The notes: generated from the sequence alone by a model not told the origin. Shown: positions 1-8,709, counted from the stretch's first letter. The stretch is 43,153 bases of DNA from DATCSE01 sp036568605 (GCA_036568605.1 DATCSE010000203.1:1-43153); one strand, 5' to 3'. Program-made: numbers and translations.

Positions 1-2
1 TG

Positions 3-2045
3 CGCGATCGCACCACCAAGCTTGTCGACGCCACTCGGGTCGCCGAGGAAGCGAGCCGGGCCAAGAGCGAGTTCCTCGCGAACATGAGCCACGAGATCCG
101 CACGCCGATGAACGCGATCCTCGGCATGTCGCACCTGGCGCTCGAAAGCGGCCTGAACCCGCAGCAGCACAACTACGTGCAGAAGGTGCACCGCTCGGCC
201 GAATCGCTGCTGGGCGTCATCAACGACATCCTCGACTTCTCGAAGATCGAAGCCGGCAAGCTCGACATGGAGACTATCCCGTTCGACCTCGGCGACGTGA
301 TGGACGACCTCGCGAACCTGGTCGGCATGAACGCCGAGGAGAAGGGCCTGGAGCTGCTGTTCGTCGAGCCGCCGCAGATGCCGACCGCGCTGATGGGCGA
401 CCCGTCGCGGCTGCGCCAGGTGCTGCTGAACCTGGGCAACAACGCGGCGAAGTTCACCGAGCAAGGCGAGATCGTCGTCGCGATCGCCGTGCTCGAGCGA
501 GACGACACGATGGTGCGGCTGCACTTCGAGGTGCGCGACACCGGCATCGGCATGAGCGCGGCCGAGCAGCGCCGCCTGTTCGAGCCGTTCGCGCAGGCCG
601 ATGCGTCCACCAGCCGGCGTTACGGCGGGACCGGCCTGGGGCTGGCGATCAGCCGGCACCTGGTGCGCATGATGGGCGGCGAGCTGACGTGCGAGAGCAT
701 CCTCGGCCAGGGCAGCCGCTTCCACTTCAGCGTGCGTTTCGGCCTGCAGCGCGAGGCCCTCGCGCGGCCCGGGGCGCCGCGCGAGCTCGACGTGCCGGGC
801 ACGCGCGTGCTGATCGTCGACGACAACGCCGCAGCGCGCGAGGTGCTCGCGCAGATGAGCACGGCGCTGGGCCTGCTCGCCGACAGCGCGGTCGACGGCC
901 AGGACGCGCTGCGCCGCATCGAGCTGGCCGATGCCGCCGACGCTCCGTACGGCCTGGTGCTGCTGGACTGGAAGATGCCGCGCGTCGACGGCATCGAGTG
1001 CCTGCGCCTGCTCGGCCAGCGCGAGCCCGGGCGGCATCCGCCTCCCACGGTGCTGATGCTGACCGCCTTCGGCCGCGACGACGTGTTGCAGCGGCTGGCC
1101 GAGCAGCAGCTCAGCGTCGGCGCACTGCTGACCAAGCCGGTGACGCCGTCGACCTTGTTCGATGCCTGCAGCACCGCGCTGGGCGTCGCGCTGCAGCGCC
1201 CGACGCGCCAGGTGCGGCGCGTCGAGACCTTGCACGACCAGCAGGCGGTGCTGGCCGGCGCGCGCATCCTGCTGGTCGAGGACAACGCGTTCAACCGCGA
1301 GCTGGCGCTGGACGTGCTGAACCGCGCCGGCATCGTCCCCAGCATCGCGCGCGACGGCCAGGAGGCGCTCGAGATGCTGGAGCGGCAGACCTTCGACGCC
1401 GTCCTGATGGACTGCCAGATGCCGGTGCTGGACGGTTATGCCGCGACCCGGGCCTTGCGCCGGCGGCCCGAATACCGCGACCTGCCGGTCATCGCGATGA
1501 CCGCCGACGCGATGGTCGGCGATCGCGAGAAGGCGCTCGCCGCCGGCATGAACGACCACATCGCCAAGCCGATCAAGTTCGACGTGATGTTCTCGACCCT
1601 TGCCCGCTGGGTGCGCACGCCGGTGGCCGGCGACGCGGGCGGCGAAGCGCACGCCGGCGGCGACGGCGCGCATGGCGAGGACGATGCGCCGCTGGCGGGC
1701 CTCGCCGGCGTCGACACCGATGCCAGCCTGGCCGGCCTGATGGGCGACGTGGCGCTGTACCGCCGGCTGCTGCGCATGTTCCGCGACGGCCAGCGCGATT
1801 TCGCAGCGCGCTTCCGCGCCGCGCGCGAGGCCGGCGACACCGCCGCAGCCACCCGCATGGCGCACGATCTCAAGAGCATGGCCGCCGTGCTGGGCCTGCA
1901 CGAGCTGCAATACCAGTCGTCGCTGCTCGAGCAGGCGTGCAAGGACGGCGCCGGCACCTTGGACGTGCTGGAACAGAACGTGGTGCGGCTGCTGGTGCCG
2001 GTGATCCAGCGGCTGCAGAAGCTGGAGGCGGAGCAGGTGCCGTGA
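3..2045 (+). CDS. Hybrid sensor histidine kinase, 3' part (HisKA-HATPase-REC-REC-HPt)
   Basis: This is the C-terminal 680 residues of a hybrid histidine kinase; the sensor region lies upstream of the window. The frame is open from base 3, so the ATG at 84, which lies inside the H-box (SHEIRTPMN), is not the true start. The phospho-acceptor His is encoded at 90-92. The ATPase domain follows, with an N-box (NLGNNAAKF), DTGIGM and GGTGLGLAIS. Two receiver domains come next, with phospho-Asp residues at about 322 (LLDWKMP) and 470 (LMDCQMP) of the fragment. A C-terminal HPt domain has its His near residue 621 (AHDLKSMA). The layout is that of BarA/ArcB-type phosphorelay kinases, normally membrane-bound. 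The signal and partner regulator cannot be read from this fragment. Confidence 0.96.
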   Translation, partial: RDRTTKLVDATRVAEEASRAKSEFLANMSHEIRTPMNAILGMSHLALESGLNPQQHNYVQKVHRSAESLLGVINDILDFSKIEAGKLDMETIPFDLGDVMDDLANLVGMNAEEKGLELLFVEPPQMPTALMGDPSRLRQVLLNLGNNAAKFTEQGEIVVAIAVLERDDTMVRLHFEVRDTGIGMSAAEQRRLFEPFAQADASTSRRYGGTGLGLAISRHLVRMMGGELTCESILGQGSRFHFSVRFGLQREALARPGAPRELDVPGTRVLIVDDNAAAREVLAQMSTALGLLADSAVDGQDALRRIELADAADAPYGLVLLDWKMPRVDGIECLRLLGQREPGRHPPPTVLMLTAFGRDDVLQRLAEQQLSVGALLTKPVTPSTLFDACSTALGVALQRPTRQVRRVETLHDQQAVLAGARILLVEDNAFNRELALDVLNRAGIVPSIARDGQEALEMLERQTFDAVLMDCQMPVLDGYAATRALRRRPEYRDLPVIAMTADAMVGDREKALAAGMNDHIAKPIKFDVMFSTLARWVRTPVAGDAGGEAHAGGDGAHGEDDAPLAGLAGVDTDASLAGLMGDVALYRRLLRMFRDGQRDFAARFRAAREAGDTAAATRMAHDLKSMAAVLGLHELQYQSSLLEQACKDGAGTLDVLEQNVVRLLVPVIQRLQKLEAEQVP

Positions 2046-2117
2046 CAGGGCGGCGAGACTCGCCCTCGCAGACCGCGCGGCACGACTTGTGTCAGGGTCG
2101 ACCACGGGATCGAGCAT

Positions 2118-2411
2118 GTGCCCGTGGGGGATTTGCCGCCGCAGTGGCGCGAAAAGCTGGCCAAACCCGCGGATGCAACCGTGACGGTGCGCATCGAGGA
2201 GGAAATCCAGGCGCCGATAGCGGCCGAGGAATTCGTCACCGACGATCCGGCCTTCGGGATCTGGCGCGAGCTCGCGTCGAGCCGCGGGCTGCAGATGGGC
2301 GACGCGCTGATTGCCGCCACTGCGCTCGAACACCAACTGCCGGTGCTCACCGGGAACGTCAAGCACTTCGCCGCCGTCGAGCACTTGCTGATCGAGGGGT
2401 TCGCGATCTGA
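2118..2411 (+). pseudogene. Relic of a VapBC toxin-antitoxin module (antitoxin N-terminus joined to PIN toxin C-terminus)
   Basis: This 97-codon frame starts with GTG. Residues 1 to about 58 read like a small VapB-type antitoxin, with a GDLPPQWREKL segment, a DATVTVRIEEE strand and the DPAFGIWR segment that usually comes near the antitoxin end. From about residue 60 the sequence switches to the last third of a PIN-domain VapC ribonuclease (GDALIAATALEHQLPVLTGN, then VKHF). The antitoxin end and the first two thirds of the toxin, including its N-terminal acidic residues, are missing. The simplest reading is an internal deletion that fused the two genes in frame. The remaining PIN piece could not form a complete active site. 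Family assignment is from recalled motifs, not a search. Confidence 0.72.
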
Positions 2412-2517
2412 CGGGTTCGAAGGCCGTCGAATCTGCTGGCCAAGGGGACGCCGAAGGAATTCGTCGAGGCGTCGGGGCGCAGCGCAGTGAAGGTCGTCGT
2501 AGCGACACCGGGCAGCG

Positions 2518-2898
2518 CTACATCTTCATGGCAAACGAATAGCGCTGCTGTCCAAGCTGGATGTATTCGCCGGGTTTGATGGTTCCCTTGGCGTCCAGTC
2601 CGCCGGACTTCACGACGATCTCCGCGCCTGAGATGGTGTAGGTACCGCTGCCGGACGTGGCCAGCGAATAGCGCGCTCCATTCTGGAATGCCGCGGCGGT
2701 GTACCTCGCTTGGCCCGAGGGGCCGTCGCCCATCAGAAACAGCGTGTGCTTGACGTGATTGTTGGGGTTGTCGCCCTCTTGGTAGGCGTAAACGTAGGTC
2801 GTCAGCTTCGCCAGCGGCGCTGGCGTGCCGGTGCTCTGCGACGCGCACGCGCAAAGGAACAAGGCAAGGGCGGGAACGGCGGCAAGACGTCTGCGCAT
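2518..2898 (-). CDS. Small lipoprotein of unknown function
   Basis: This 126-residue protein starts with a short basic stretch, a hydrophobic segment and the lipobox LCAC around Cys17, so it should be lipidated and held in the cell envelope. The mature part is a small beta-rich domain with many Gly, Thr and Tyr residues and an SGSGTYTISG segment. I do not recognise the family. The start ATG (2896-2898) is set by the signal peptide; no strong ribosome site precedes it. It runs opposite to the large signalling gene at 3159, with a 260-base intergenic space between them. Confidence 0.75.
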   Translation of the reverse strand: MRRRLAAVPALALFLCACASQSTGTPAPLAKLTTYVYAYQEGDNPNNHVKHTLFLMGDGPSGQARYTAAAFQNGARYSLATSGSGTYTISGAEIVVKSGGLDAKGTIKPGEYIQLGQQRYSFAMKM

Positions 2899-3091
2899 GG
2901 CTTGGTGACGTGAAGTGGGGGCGGCGCGGATTGTGCCGTCGCACGAATGAAAGGGAACGGGACTTTCGCGGCCGCAGCCGCCGCTGAGCAGCGAACCGCG
3001 ACGAGTTCCACAATCAGCGCCGGCAACGCGCCCCGTTCATACGACGATCCCGTCTCATGTCGCTTTCGGCAGTCATGGGAGGGAAATTCCT

Positions 3092-3120
3092 CTCGGGCAG
3101 AACAGCGCTTTCCGAGAGCC
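3092..3120. promoter_or_regulatory. Inverted repeat upstream of the cyclase-ATPase gene
   Basis: CTCTCGG and CCGAGAG form a perfect 7-bp inverted repeat with a 15-base loop, just before the chosen start of the large signalling gene. It could be a leader hairpin or an operator. If translation began at the earlier ATG (3057 or 3075), it would be coding. Low certainty. Confidence 0.3.
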
Positions 3121-3158
3121 TGCCAACTGGCAAAATTGTTCCGTCAGTCAGTCTTCCG

Positions 3159-6100
3159 ATGACGATGAACATCGCAGCATGGCTCCGCGCATGGGGATTG
3201 GAGCGCTACGCCCAGGCGTTCGACGACAACCACGTGGACGACGTGCCGACGCTGTGCAGCCTCACCGAGGCCGACCTGGTCGAGATCGGTGTCAGCTCAG
3301 TCGGACACCGGCGCAAGCTGATGACCGCCATCGCCCGACTCGCGGCGAGCCCGACGTCGCTGCTGCCGGAGGCCGCAGCGACGGCGCCGCCGCATGCAGA
3401 GTGTCGCCAGCTGACCGTGCTGTATTGCGAGATGACCGGCCCGGCCGTGCACTCGGCGAGTGGGCACGAGGAGGCGCTGCGCGAGGCGATCCAGTCCTTC
3501 CAGAGGACTTGCACGAAGATCGTTGCCGACTATGACGGCCACATCGCCAATTTCTACGGCGACTGCATGCTGAGCTACTTCGGCTGGCCGCGTGCGCACG
3601 AGGACGACGCCGAGCGCGCCGTACGCGCCGCCCTGTCGCTGGTGCAACGCCATCACGAGCTGAGCGCTGGATGCGGATCGCTTTCTGCGCGGGCGGGCAT
3701 CGCGACCGGGCCGGTTGTCGTGGGCGACCTCATTCATGAGGGTCCGGCGTGCGAGCAATCCGCGGTGGGCGTGACTCCCAACTTGGGCGCGCGCATGCTG
3801 GGCCTGGCCCGCAGTGGCGAGGTGGTCGTCGACGAACTCACGCGCCGATTGCTCGCCTCGAGCTTTTTGGTGCAGCCGCTGGGCCGCCATGCGCTCAAAG
3901 GGTTCGACGAGCCGATGGCCGCGCATGCGGTCACGGGCGAACGGCAGACGGACAGCCGCTTCGATGCGTACAGGGGGCGGGAGCTGGCGCCGATGATCGG
4001 GCGCGACCAGGAACTTGCGCTGCTGATCGAGCGCTGGGAGCTGGCGCAACGGGGCGAAGGCCAGGCTGTGCTGCTGGTGGGCGAGGCCGGCATCGGCAAG
4101 TCGCGCATCGTACGCGCGGTGCTGGACGCGTGCGCCGCGCCGTCGCATCGGCGCATCCGCTGGCAGTGCTCGCCCTACCACATGGGCAGCGCGCTGTGGC
4201 CGGTGATCCAGCGCCTGGGCCGCAGCGTCGGGCTCAACGCGGACGACACGACCGACGCGGCCTTGGACAAACTGGAGACGCTGACGGGCGACGACGGCGA
4301 AGCCTCGGCCCTGTACGCCACGCTGCTGGGCGTGAACGGCAACCAGCGCTATGGCCCGCTGGAGATGACGCCGCAAACGCTCCGCGAGCGCACGATGGAG
4401 CTCTTGGTCGAGCACTTGTACGAGATGGCCGAAGAGCGCCCCCTGCTGCTGGTGGTGGAAGACGCGCATTGGCTCGACCCGACCACGCTGGAGCTGATCG
4501 AACGCTGCCTGGAAAAGATCGACAGCGCGCGCATGCTCATCCTCATCACGAGCCGCCCGGACAAGCAGCCCGAACTGGGGGCGCACCCATGCGTCAGCCG
4601 CCTCTCGCTGAACCGGTTGAACCGCGCCAGCGTCGAGAAGATGGTGGCCCGGCTGGGGGGCGAGGGCTTGCGCTCGGACATGCTGGCCACCATCGTGGCG
4701 CAGACAGACGGTGTCCCGCTTTTCGTCGAGGAGCTGACCAAGGCGGTACTGGAGACGGGCGGGGCGGCGATCCCGGCCTCGCTGCACGGTTCGCTGATGG
4801 CGCGGCTGGACCGCGTTCCCGAAGTCAAGCAGGTGGCGCAGATCGCGGCGTGCATCGGACGCGAGTTCGACCAGGCGTTGCTGCAGGCGGTGGCCGAACG
4901 GCCGGAGACGGTGGCTGCGGCCGTGGACAAGCTGGTGGCTGCGGAGCTGGTCTTCCGACGTGGTACCCACACCCTGCCGAAATTCACCTTCAAGCATGCG
5001 CTGGTGCAGGAAGCGGCGTACGAAAGCCTTCTGCGCGGCCGGCGCCGCGCGTTGCACGGGCGCATCCTGAACGTGCTGGAGGCCACCCGGCCCGATACAC
5101 CGGCGGAGATCCTGGCCCACCATGCCGAGCGCGGCCAGTTGACGAGCAAGGCCATCGATCTGTGGGGCAAGGCCGGGCATGCCGCCTCTGCACAGTCGGC
5201 CTACGCCGAGGCCGTGGGTTATCTCACCCGGGCCATCGAACTGATCCAGGGTCTGGGAGATGACGCCGACCGACAGTCTCAGGAACTGGAACTGCAGCTC
5301 CTGCTCGGCCACGCATGCTTCGCAGCCGTCGGACATGGCTCGGCGACTACCAAGACCGCATTCGAGCGTGCGAACGAATTGCTGGATGCGGGGCGCGCGG
5401 ACCCATCGCTCGAACTGCGTGTGCAGCATGGACTGTTCTCCTGGCACTGCACGCGAGGCCATGCCACCGAATGCCGCCGAGCTGCCAACCGAGTGATGGG
5501 CGCAGCCCGGGCCGTGGGCACTGACACGGCCCTGATCCTGGCTCACCGGCTTGCCGGGATGTCACACCTGTACGTCGGCGAATGGATGGCCGCGCGCGAT
5601 CATTTCGGACGATCGCTCGCCTTGTCCGAGCAACAGGCCGACGGTCCGGTCCAGCACGGCGTGAACGCAGCGGCCACGGCCGCCGCTTGCCTCGGATGGA
5701 CGCTGCACATCATGGGATGTCCGCAGCAAGCACAGGCCGCGCTGGTGCGCTCGCGCGACACCGGCTCGCTGCTGCACTTGCCCGCGAACGCCGCGGCGAT
5801 CACGCTGCTGCACCGCGCCGTGCCCGGCGTCTGCGCCCGCGACTGGGCCAGCGCCAGGGCCGATACCGAGGCACTGGCCAACCTGGCCGCGAAGCACCGA
5901 CTTCCGATGTACGGGGCCTACGCGCAAGCGCTGCGCGGCTGGCTCCTGATCGGATGCGGAGGCGACGCACGGAAAGCTGTCGCCCTTTTCGAGAGCGGTC
6001 TGACCAATCTGGAAGCGACGGGCACGCGCAATTGTCAAACGATGTTCATGGCGGGCCTGGCCATCGCCCAGGCCGCTTGCGGCCGGCCCGCAGACGGTCT

Positions 6101-6464
6101 GCGCACCATCGAGCGCGTCGACACCGAAGAGCTCGGCCAGGCCTGGTACGAGCCCGAGCTGCATCGCATTCGAGGCGAATTGATCGAAGGCGCCCGGCCC
6201 GGCGACCGCGACGAGGCGATGCAGTCGTTCGAGCGCGCCCTGTCGATCGCCCGGGGCAGCGGGGCCAGGCTGTGGGAGCTGCGCGCGGCAACCAGCCTGG
6301 CGCGCCTGCTCTGCCGGCACGGGGAGCGCACCGAGGCACTGTCGCTGCTGCAGCCCGTGCTCGACGCATTTGGCGAAGGGTACGACACACGCGACCTCGT
6401 CGACGCACGGGCAGCGCTGCGCGGAGTGGCGGTGGTCCAACGAACCATCGGCCTCGGCGGTTGA
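3159..6464 (+). CDS. SAM domain - class III cyclase homology - AAA ATPase - TPR signalling protein
   Basis: A protein of about 1101 residues. A SAM domain (residues 3-62, AAWLRAWGLERYAQAF) is followed by a class III nucleotide cyclase homology domain (82-255). Then come an AAA/STAND-like ATPase with Walker A GEAGIGKS (308-315) and Walker B LLLVVEDAHW (about 428), and a long TPR-like helical region to the end. In the cyclase domain the second metal Asp (D135, FYGDCMLSYFG) and the N-x3-R pair (N208, R212) are present. The first metal Asp is Glu91 (LYCEMTG), and the usual GDG is GDC, so activity is uncertain. Many relatives are annotated as adenylate cyclases; a role as an ATP-dependent protein scaffold is equally possible. 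An upstream in-frame ATG at 3057 exists, but homology begins at MTMNIAAWL, so 3159 (or 3165) is preferred. Confidence 0.85.
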   Translation: MTMNIAAWLRAWGLERYAQAFDDNHVDDVPTLCSLTEADLVEIGVSSVGHRRKLMTAIARLAASPTSLLPEAAATAPPHAECRQLTVLYCEMTGPAVHSASGHEEALREAIQSFQRTCTKIVADYDGHIANFYGDCMLSYFGWPRAHEDDAERAVRAALSLVQRHHELSAGCGSLSARAGIATGPVVVGDLIHEGPACEQSAVGVTPNLGARMLGLARSGEVVVDELTRRLLASSFLVQPLGRHALKGFDEPMAAHAVTGERQTDSRFDAYRGRELAPMIGRDQELALLIERWELAQRGEGQAVLLVGEAGIGKSRIVRAVLDACAAPSHRRIRWQCSPYHMGSALWPVIQRLGRSVGLNADDTTDAALDKLETLTGDDGEASALYATLLGVNGNQRYGPLEMTPQTLRERTMELLVEHLYEMAEERPLLLVVEDAHWLDPTTLELIERCLEKIDSARMLILITSRPDKQPELGAHPCVSRLSLNRLNRASVEKMVARLGGEGLRSDMLATIVAQTDGVPLFVEELTKAVLETGGAAIPASLHGSLMARLDRVPEVKQVAQIAACIGREFDQALLQAVAERPETVAAAVDKLVAAELVFRRGTHTLPKFTFKHALVQEAAYESLLRGRRRALHGRILNVLEATRPDTPAEILAHHAERGQLTSKAIDLWGKAGHAASAQSAYAEAVGYLTRAIELIQGLGDDADRQSQELELQLLLGHACFAAVGHGSATTKTAFERANELLDAGRADPSLELRVQHGLFSWHCTRGHATECRRAANRVMGAARAVGTDTALILAHRLAGMSHLYVGEWMAARDHFGRSLALSEQQADGPVQHGVNAAATAAACLGWTLHIMGCPQQAQAALVRSRDTGSLLHLPANAAAITLLHRAVPGVCARDWASARADTEALANLAAKHRLPMYGAYAQALRGWLLIGCGGDARKAVALFESGLTNLEATGTRNCQTMFMAGLAIAQAACGRPADGLRTIERVDTEELGQAWYEPELHRIRGELIEGARPGDRDEAMQSFERALSIARGSGARLWELRAATSLARLLCRHGERTEALSLLQPVLDAFGEGYDTRDLVDARAALRGVAVVQRTIGLGG

Positions 6465-6745
6465 ACGGGGCGCCACCCCACGTGATCACCGAACGCGATC
6501 TTGCCGTTCGGGCCTTGGCCAGGGCCTGGGGCCGGACACCAAGATTCGGGCCGTGATGTCCCAGGAGGTGATGTATTGCTTTTGACATCAAGGTCCGCAG
6601 GCTCCCGGTGCTCAATCGCGACAAGCGTCTGGTCGGCATCCTCTCCATCAGCGACGTGGCACAGCGCGAGAACGCCAGGAAGACGGGCCAGGCGGTCGCG
6701 GGAATTTTGGCGCCCGGCGGCGCCCATTCGCAATCGGCTCACTGA
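6465..6745 (+). pseudogene. CBS-domain protein remnant (frameshifted and internally deleted)
   Basis: Directly after the preceding stop codon, three pieces of a CBS-pair protein can be read in changing frames. Piece one (from 6482) gives VITERDLAVRALA. Piece two, one frame over (about 6517-6582), gives GLGPDTKIRAVMSQEVMYCF and then a stop. Piece three, back in the first frame (6584-6745), gives DIKVRRLPVLNRDKRLVGIL and runs to a stop at 6743. In intact relatives about 14 residues lie between the YCF and DI segments, so there is both a frameshift and a roughly 40-base deletion. The first CBS repeat is missing altogether. No protein is expected. The assignment rests on recognising the CBS signatures ITxRDxAVRA and RRLPVxNxxxRLVGI. 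Confidence 0.75.
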
Positions 6746-6953
6746 GCTCGCTTGCGCGCCGGCATGCGCGCTGGTGACCGCCGCGAGATCCTCGAATGCC
6801 GTGCCCGAGCACGCTGCATTGGCAGTGACGGCACCTCGGCGCGATCTTGTGCGCGGCGCACTCGATGCTGTCGAACGTGAAGCGCTCGCCGGCCCTGGTC
6901 GTCACCTGAAAGGATTCCGCGTAGTCATTCCCGCATACATCGCAGATTGCCAT
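6648..6953 (-). CDS. Small Cys/His-rich zinc-finger-like protein, probably damaged at its C-terminus
   Basis: The ATG at 6953 has a strong ribosome site (AAAGGAG) 6 bases upstream on the minus strand. The first 50 residues match a family of short metal-binding proteins, often annotated as prokaryotic metallothionein-like: a CDVCGNDY knuckle, a TFDSIECAAH segment and CRHCQCSVLGHGI. Relatives then carry a Cys-Cys-x-His-Cys motif and end near 75-80 residues. Here that motif is absent, and the frame runs on for about 50 Arg/Pro-rich residues over the tail of the opposite-strand CBS remnant. Another frame after GHGI gives a sequence vaguely like the missing motif, which suggests a frameshift. The first half is convincing as a real gene; the end is not. 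Confidence 0.55.
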   Translation of the reverse strand: MAICDVCGNDYAESFQVTTRAGERFTFDSIECAAHKIAPRCRHCQCSVLGHGIRGSRGGHQRACRRASELSEPIANGRRRAPKFPRPPGPSSWRSRAVPRR

Positions 6954-7173
6954 GGTCCAGCTCCTTTGCGGTCCACGGGCAAGAGGCGGGCCTGGCTCCA
7001 TAGACCGCGGTGCTGCCGGCCTGGCCAGCAGCGGCATCGGCCGAGTGCTGCCGCATGACACAGACAGAGCTGCCCCTCATCGTCGAAGAAAGGCGACATG
7101 GCATTTGGGCCATTTTTCCCAAACTGCGCATGCAAATTGCTATGGTTCGGGAGGAACCACGCCGCGCTGACGC

Positions 7174-7404
7174 ATGCCCACCAACTCGACTGCCTACCGG
7201 GCGGCAATCGCCGAGGCCCTGATGCGAGACCATCGTCGCAGCTGGCACGACGCGTTTGCGACGGCGGAAGGCATCTCGGCAACGTACATGGCTGAGGGCA
7301 TCAGCCCGGAGGTCGCGGCCTTGCTGTGGGTCCGATACACCACCCGCACCGCGGCGGCGCCTCCCGACAAGCCAGCTGAACATGACTTGCGATCGGCGGC
7401 GTAG
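7174..7404 (+). CDS. Small hypothetical protein (76 aa)
   Basis: A 76-residue frame rich in Ala, with a probable helical first half (AIAEALMRDHRRSWHDAF) and a GISPEVAALLWVRYTT segment. I do not recognise it. A purine-rich GGGAGGAA lies about 17 bases upstream, too far for an ideal ribosome site. A possible extended -10 (TGCTATGGT, 7138-7146) lies upstream of it. It sits between decayed genes, so it may be a genuine accessory gene or a chance frame. Confidence 0.4.
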   Translation: MPTNSTAYRAAIAEALMRDHRRSWHDAFATAEGISATYMAEGISPEVAALLWVRYTTRTAAAPPDKPAEHDLRSAA

Positions 7405-7430
7405 CGCCTTCATTCACTGTCGGAGGTCAC

Positions 7431-7694
7431 ATGCCATCGTCCTATGCCTATACGAGCGGCTCCACAAGCGTCTTGTGTGCCACCTTGCTGCTGTCGGACA
7501 GTAGATATTGCGGCAACTTCATCGCCATCACGACCGGACCTGACGGCCGTCGAGAGCTCCATGAGCGCACGTGCCCAGGTTGGAACCCTACGCTTGAAGA
7601 CGCTCTCACCTGCGCGCGAGCAATGGCAGAGTCGATCTACCCCGCCGACGCCTCAGCGACAGCGCCGGGAGCAACTGCAAGCGCCCGCTGCTGA
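7431..7694 (+). CDS. Small hypothetical protein (87 aa)
   Basis: The ATG is preceded by GGAGG at a spacing of four bases, which supports real translation. The 87-residue product has four Cys residues and short strand-like segments (RYCGNFIAITTGPDGRREL) followed by a helical stretch (TLEDALTCARAMAESIYP). It looks like a small single-domain protein with no signal peptide. It follows the 76-aa frame by 26 bases on the same strand and may be cotranscribed with it. The family is unknown to me. Confidence 0.55.
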   Translation: MPSSYAYTSGSTSVLCATLLLSDSRYCGNFIAITTGPDGRRELHERTCPGWNPTLEDALTCARAMAESIYPADASATAPGATASARC

Positions 7695-7715
7695 TCTTGC
7701 GTGTCAGCTGCGCGC

Positions 7716-8624
7716 TTATGGGCGCGTGGCATTCGCGAAGTGATGCGCCGCCCGGTGCAGATGCGCGAGAAAGTGCCGCACGCTGGGCTTCAACGCCGTA
7801 TCGGCCCTTGCCAGCGCACCGAGTCGCGCCTTCAGCGGCCCTTCGGCGACCGGCACCACTTCGAGGTACTGCGCCGCAAACGGATGCGCCGCGATCTGCT
7901 GCGGCAGCAGCCCGACATAGTGTCCGCTCGCAATGATGGACAACAACCCCAGCGTCGAGTTGACCAGCGCGCCGGCCGGCGGTGGCTTCATCCCGTGCAT
8001 CTCGTACAGCGTCTTCGCATACCCGGCATCGGGCGTCGCGCCGGTATAAACCCATGAGGCCTCGGCCAGGTCGGCGAGGCGCCGCGCCCGCGCCAGCGGG
8101 TTGCCCTTGCGCACGACGATCACCATCGTGATCGGCATCAGCGTCTCGACCGCGAATTCGCCCGGCGCCAGCTGCTCCGGCACCGGGCCGAGCGCGATGT
8201 CGACCTCGCCCTTGCGCAGCCGCGTGAGCTGCGCGATGTAGAGCTCCTCGCTGATGCGCAGCTGTATACGCGGGAACTCGCGGCCGAAGGTGCGCAGCGT
8301 CTCGGGGATCAGCAGCATCACCGCGAGCGGCACCGCGCCTATCGTCAGCTCGCCGGTCATCTGGCCGCCGAGCTGCTGAATCTGGTCGACGGCCTGCGCG
8401 AGCTCTCGGTCGGCGGCGATCGCCCGCTCGTAGAGCACCATGCCTTGCGCGGTCGCGAGCACGCCGGTGGTCGAGCGCAGCAGCAGCGTCGTCGCGAGCT
8501 CGCGTTCGAGCTCGCGGATCATCTTGGTCAACGCCGGCTGCGAGACGCGCAGGCGGCGTGCCGCCGAACGAAGGCTGCCTTCTTCGATGGCGGCGACCAA
8601 GGCACGCAGGCTGCTGAGCTTCAT
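7716..8624 (-). CDS. LysR-family transcriptional regulator
   Basis: A 302-residue LysR-type regulator. The N-terminal winged helix-turn-helix spans residues 1-60 (SLRSAARRLRVSQPALTKMI) and the effector-binding domain fills the rest (GELTIGAVPLAVMLLIPETL onwards). The start at 8624 (MKLSSLRALV) matches the family; an upstream in-frame ATG at 8696 would put coding sequence through the operator. A perfect palindrome lies 8 bases before the start codon (8633-8649), so autoregulation is likely. Unusually there is no divergent target gene: the next gene upstream lies on the same strand. The ligand is unknown. Confidence 0.9.
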   Translation of the reverse strand: MKLSSLRALVAAIEEGSLRSAARRLRVSQPALTKMIRELERELATTLLLRSTTGVLATAQGMVLYERAIAADRELAQAVDQIQQLGGQMTGELTIGAVPLAVMLLIPETLRTFGREFPRIQLRISEELYIAQLTRLRKGEVDIALGPVPEQLAPGEFAVETLMPITMVIVVRKGNPLARARRLADLAEASWVYTGATPDAGYAKTLYEMHGMKPPPAGALVNSTLGLLSIIASGHYVGLLPQQIAAHPFAAQYLEVVPVAEGPLKARLGALARADTALKPSVRHFLAHLHRAAHHFANATRP

Positions 8625-8632
8625 CGGAGGAT

Positions 8633-8649
8633 GATAACGATACGTTATC
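8633..8649. promoter_or_regulatory. Palindromic LysR-type operator (T-N11-A)
   Basis: GATAACG-ATA-CGTTATC is a perfect 7-bp inverted repeat with a 3-base spacer. It contains the LysR T-N11-A signature (T8635, A8647) and is clearly more AT-rich than its surroundings. It sits 8 bases upstream of the LysR start codon and about 60 bases beyond the end of the DUF1631 gene, so it fits an autoregulatory operator. Confidence 0.65.
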
Positions 8650-8709
8650 GCGCCGGGCCACTTGCCCCCGATTCGGATCGGCCGTGAGACGACCACGCGC
8701 CGCGGACGA

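Noticed and set aside
3297..5546. Very long minus-strand open frame opposite the cyclase-ATPase gene
   Set aside because: High-GC antisense shadow: Arg/Gln/His-rich, no domains, opposite a gene with clear conserved motifs.
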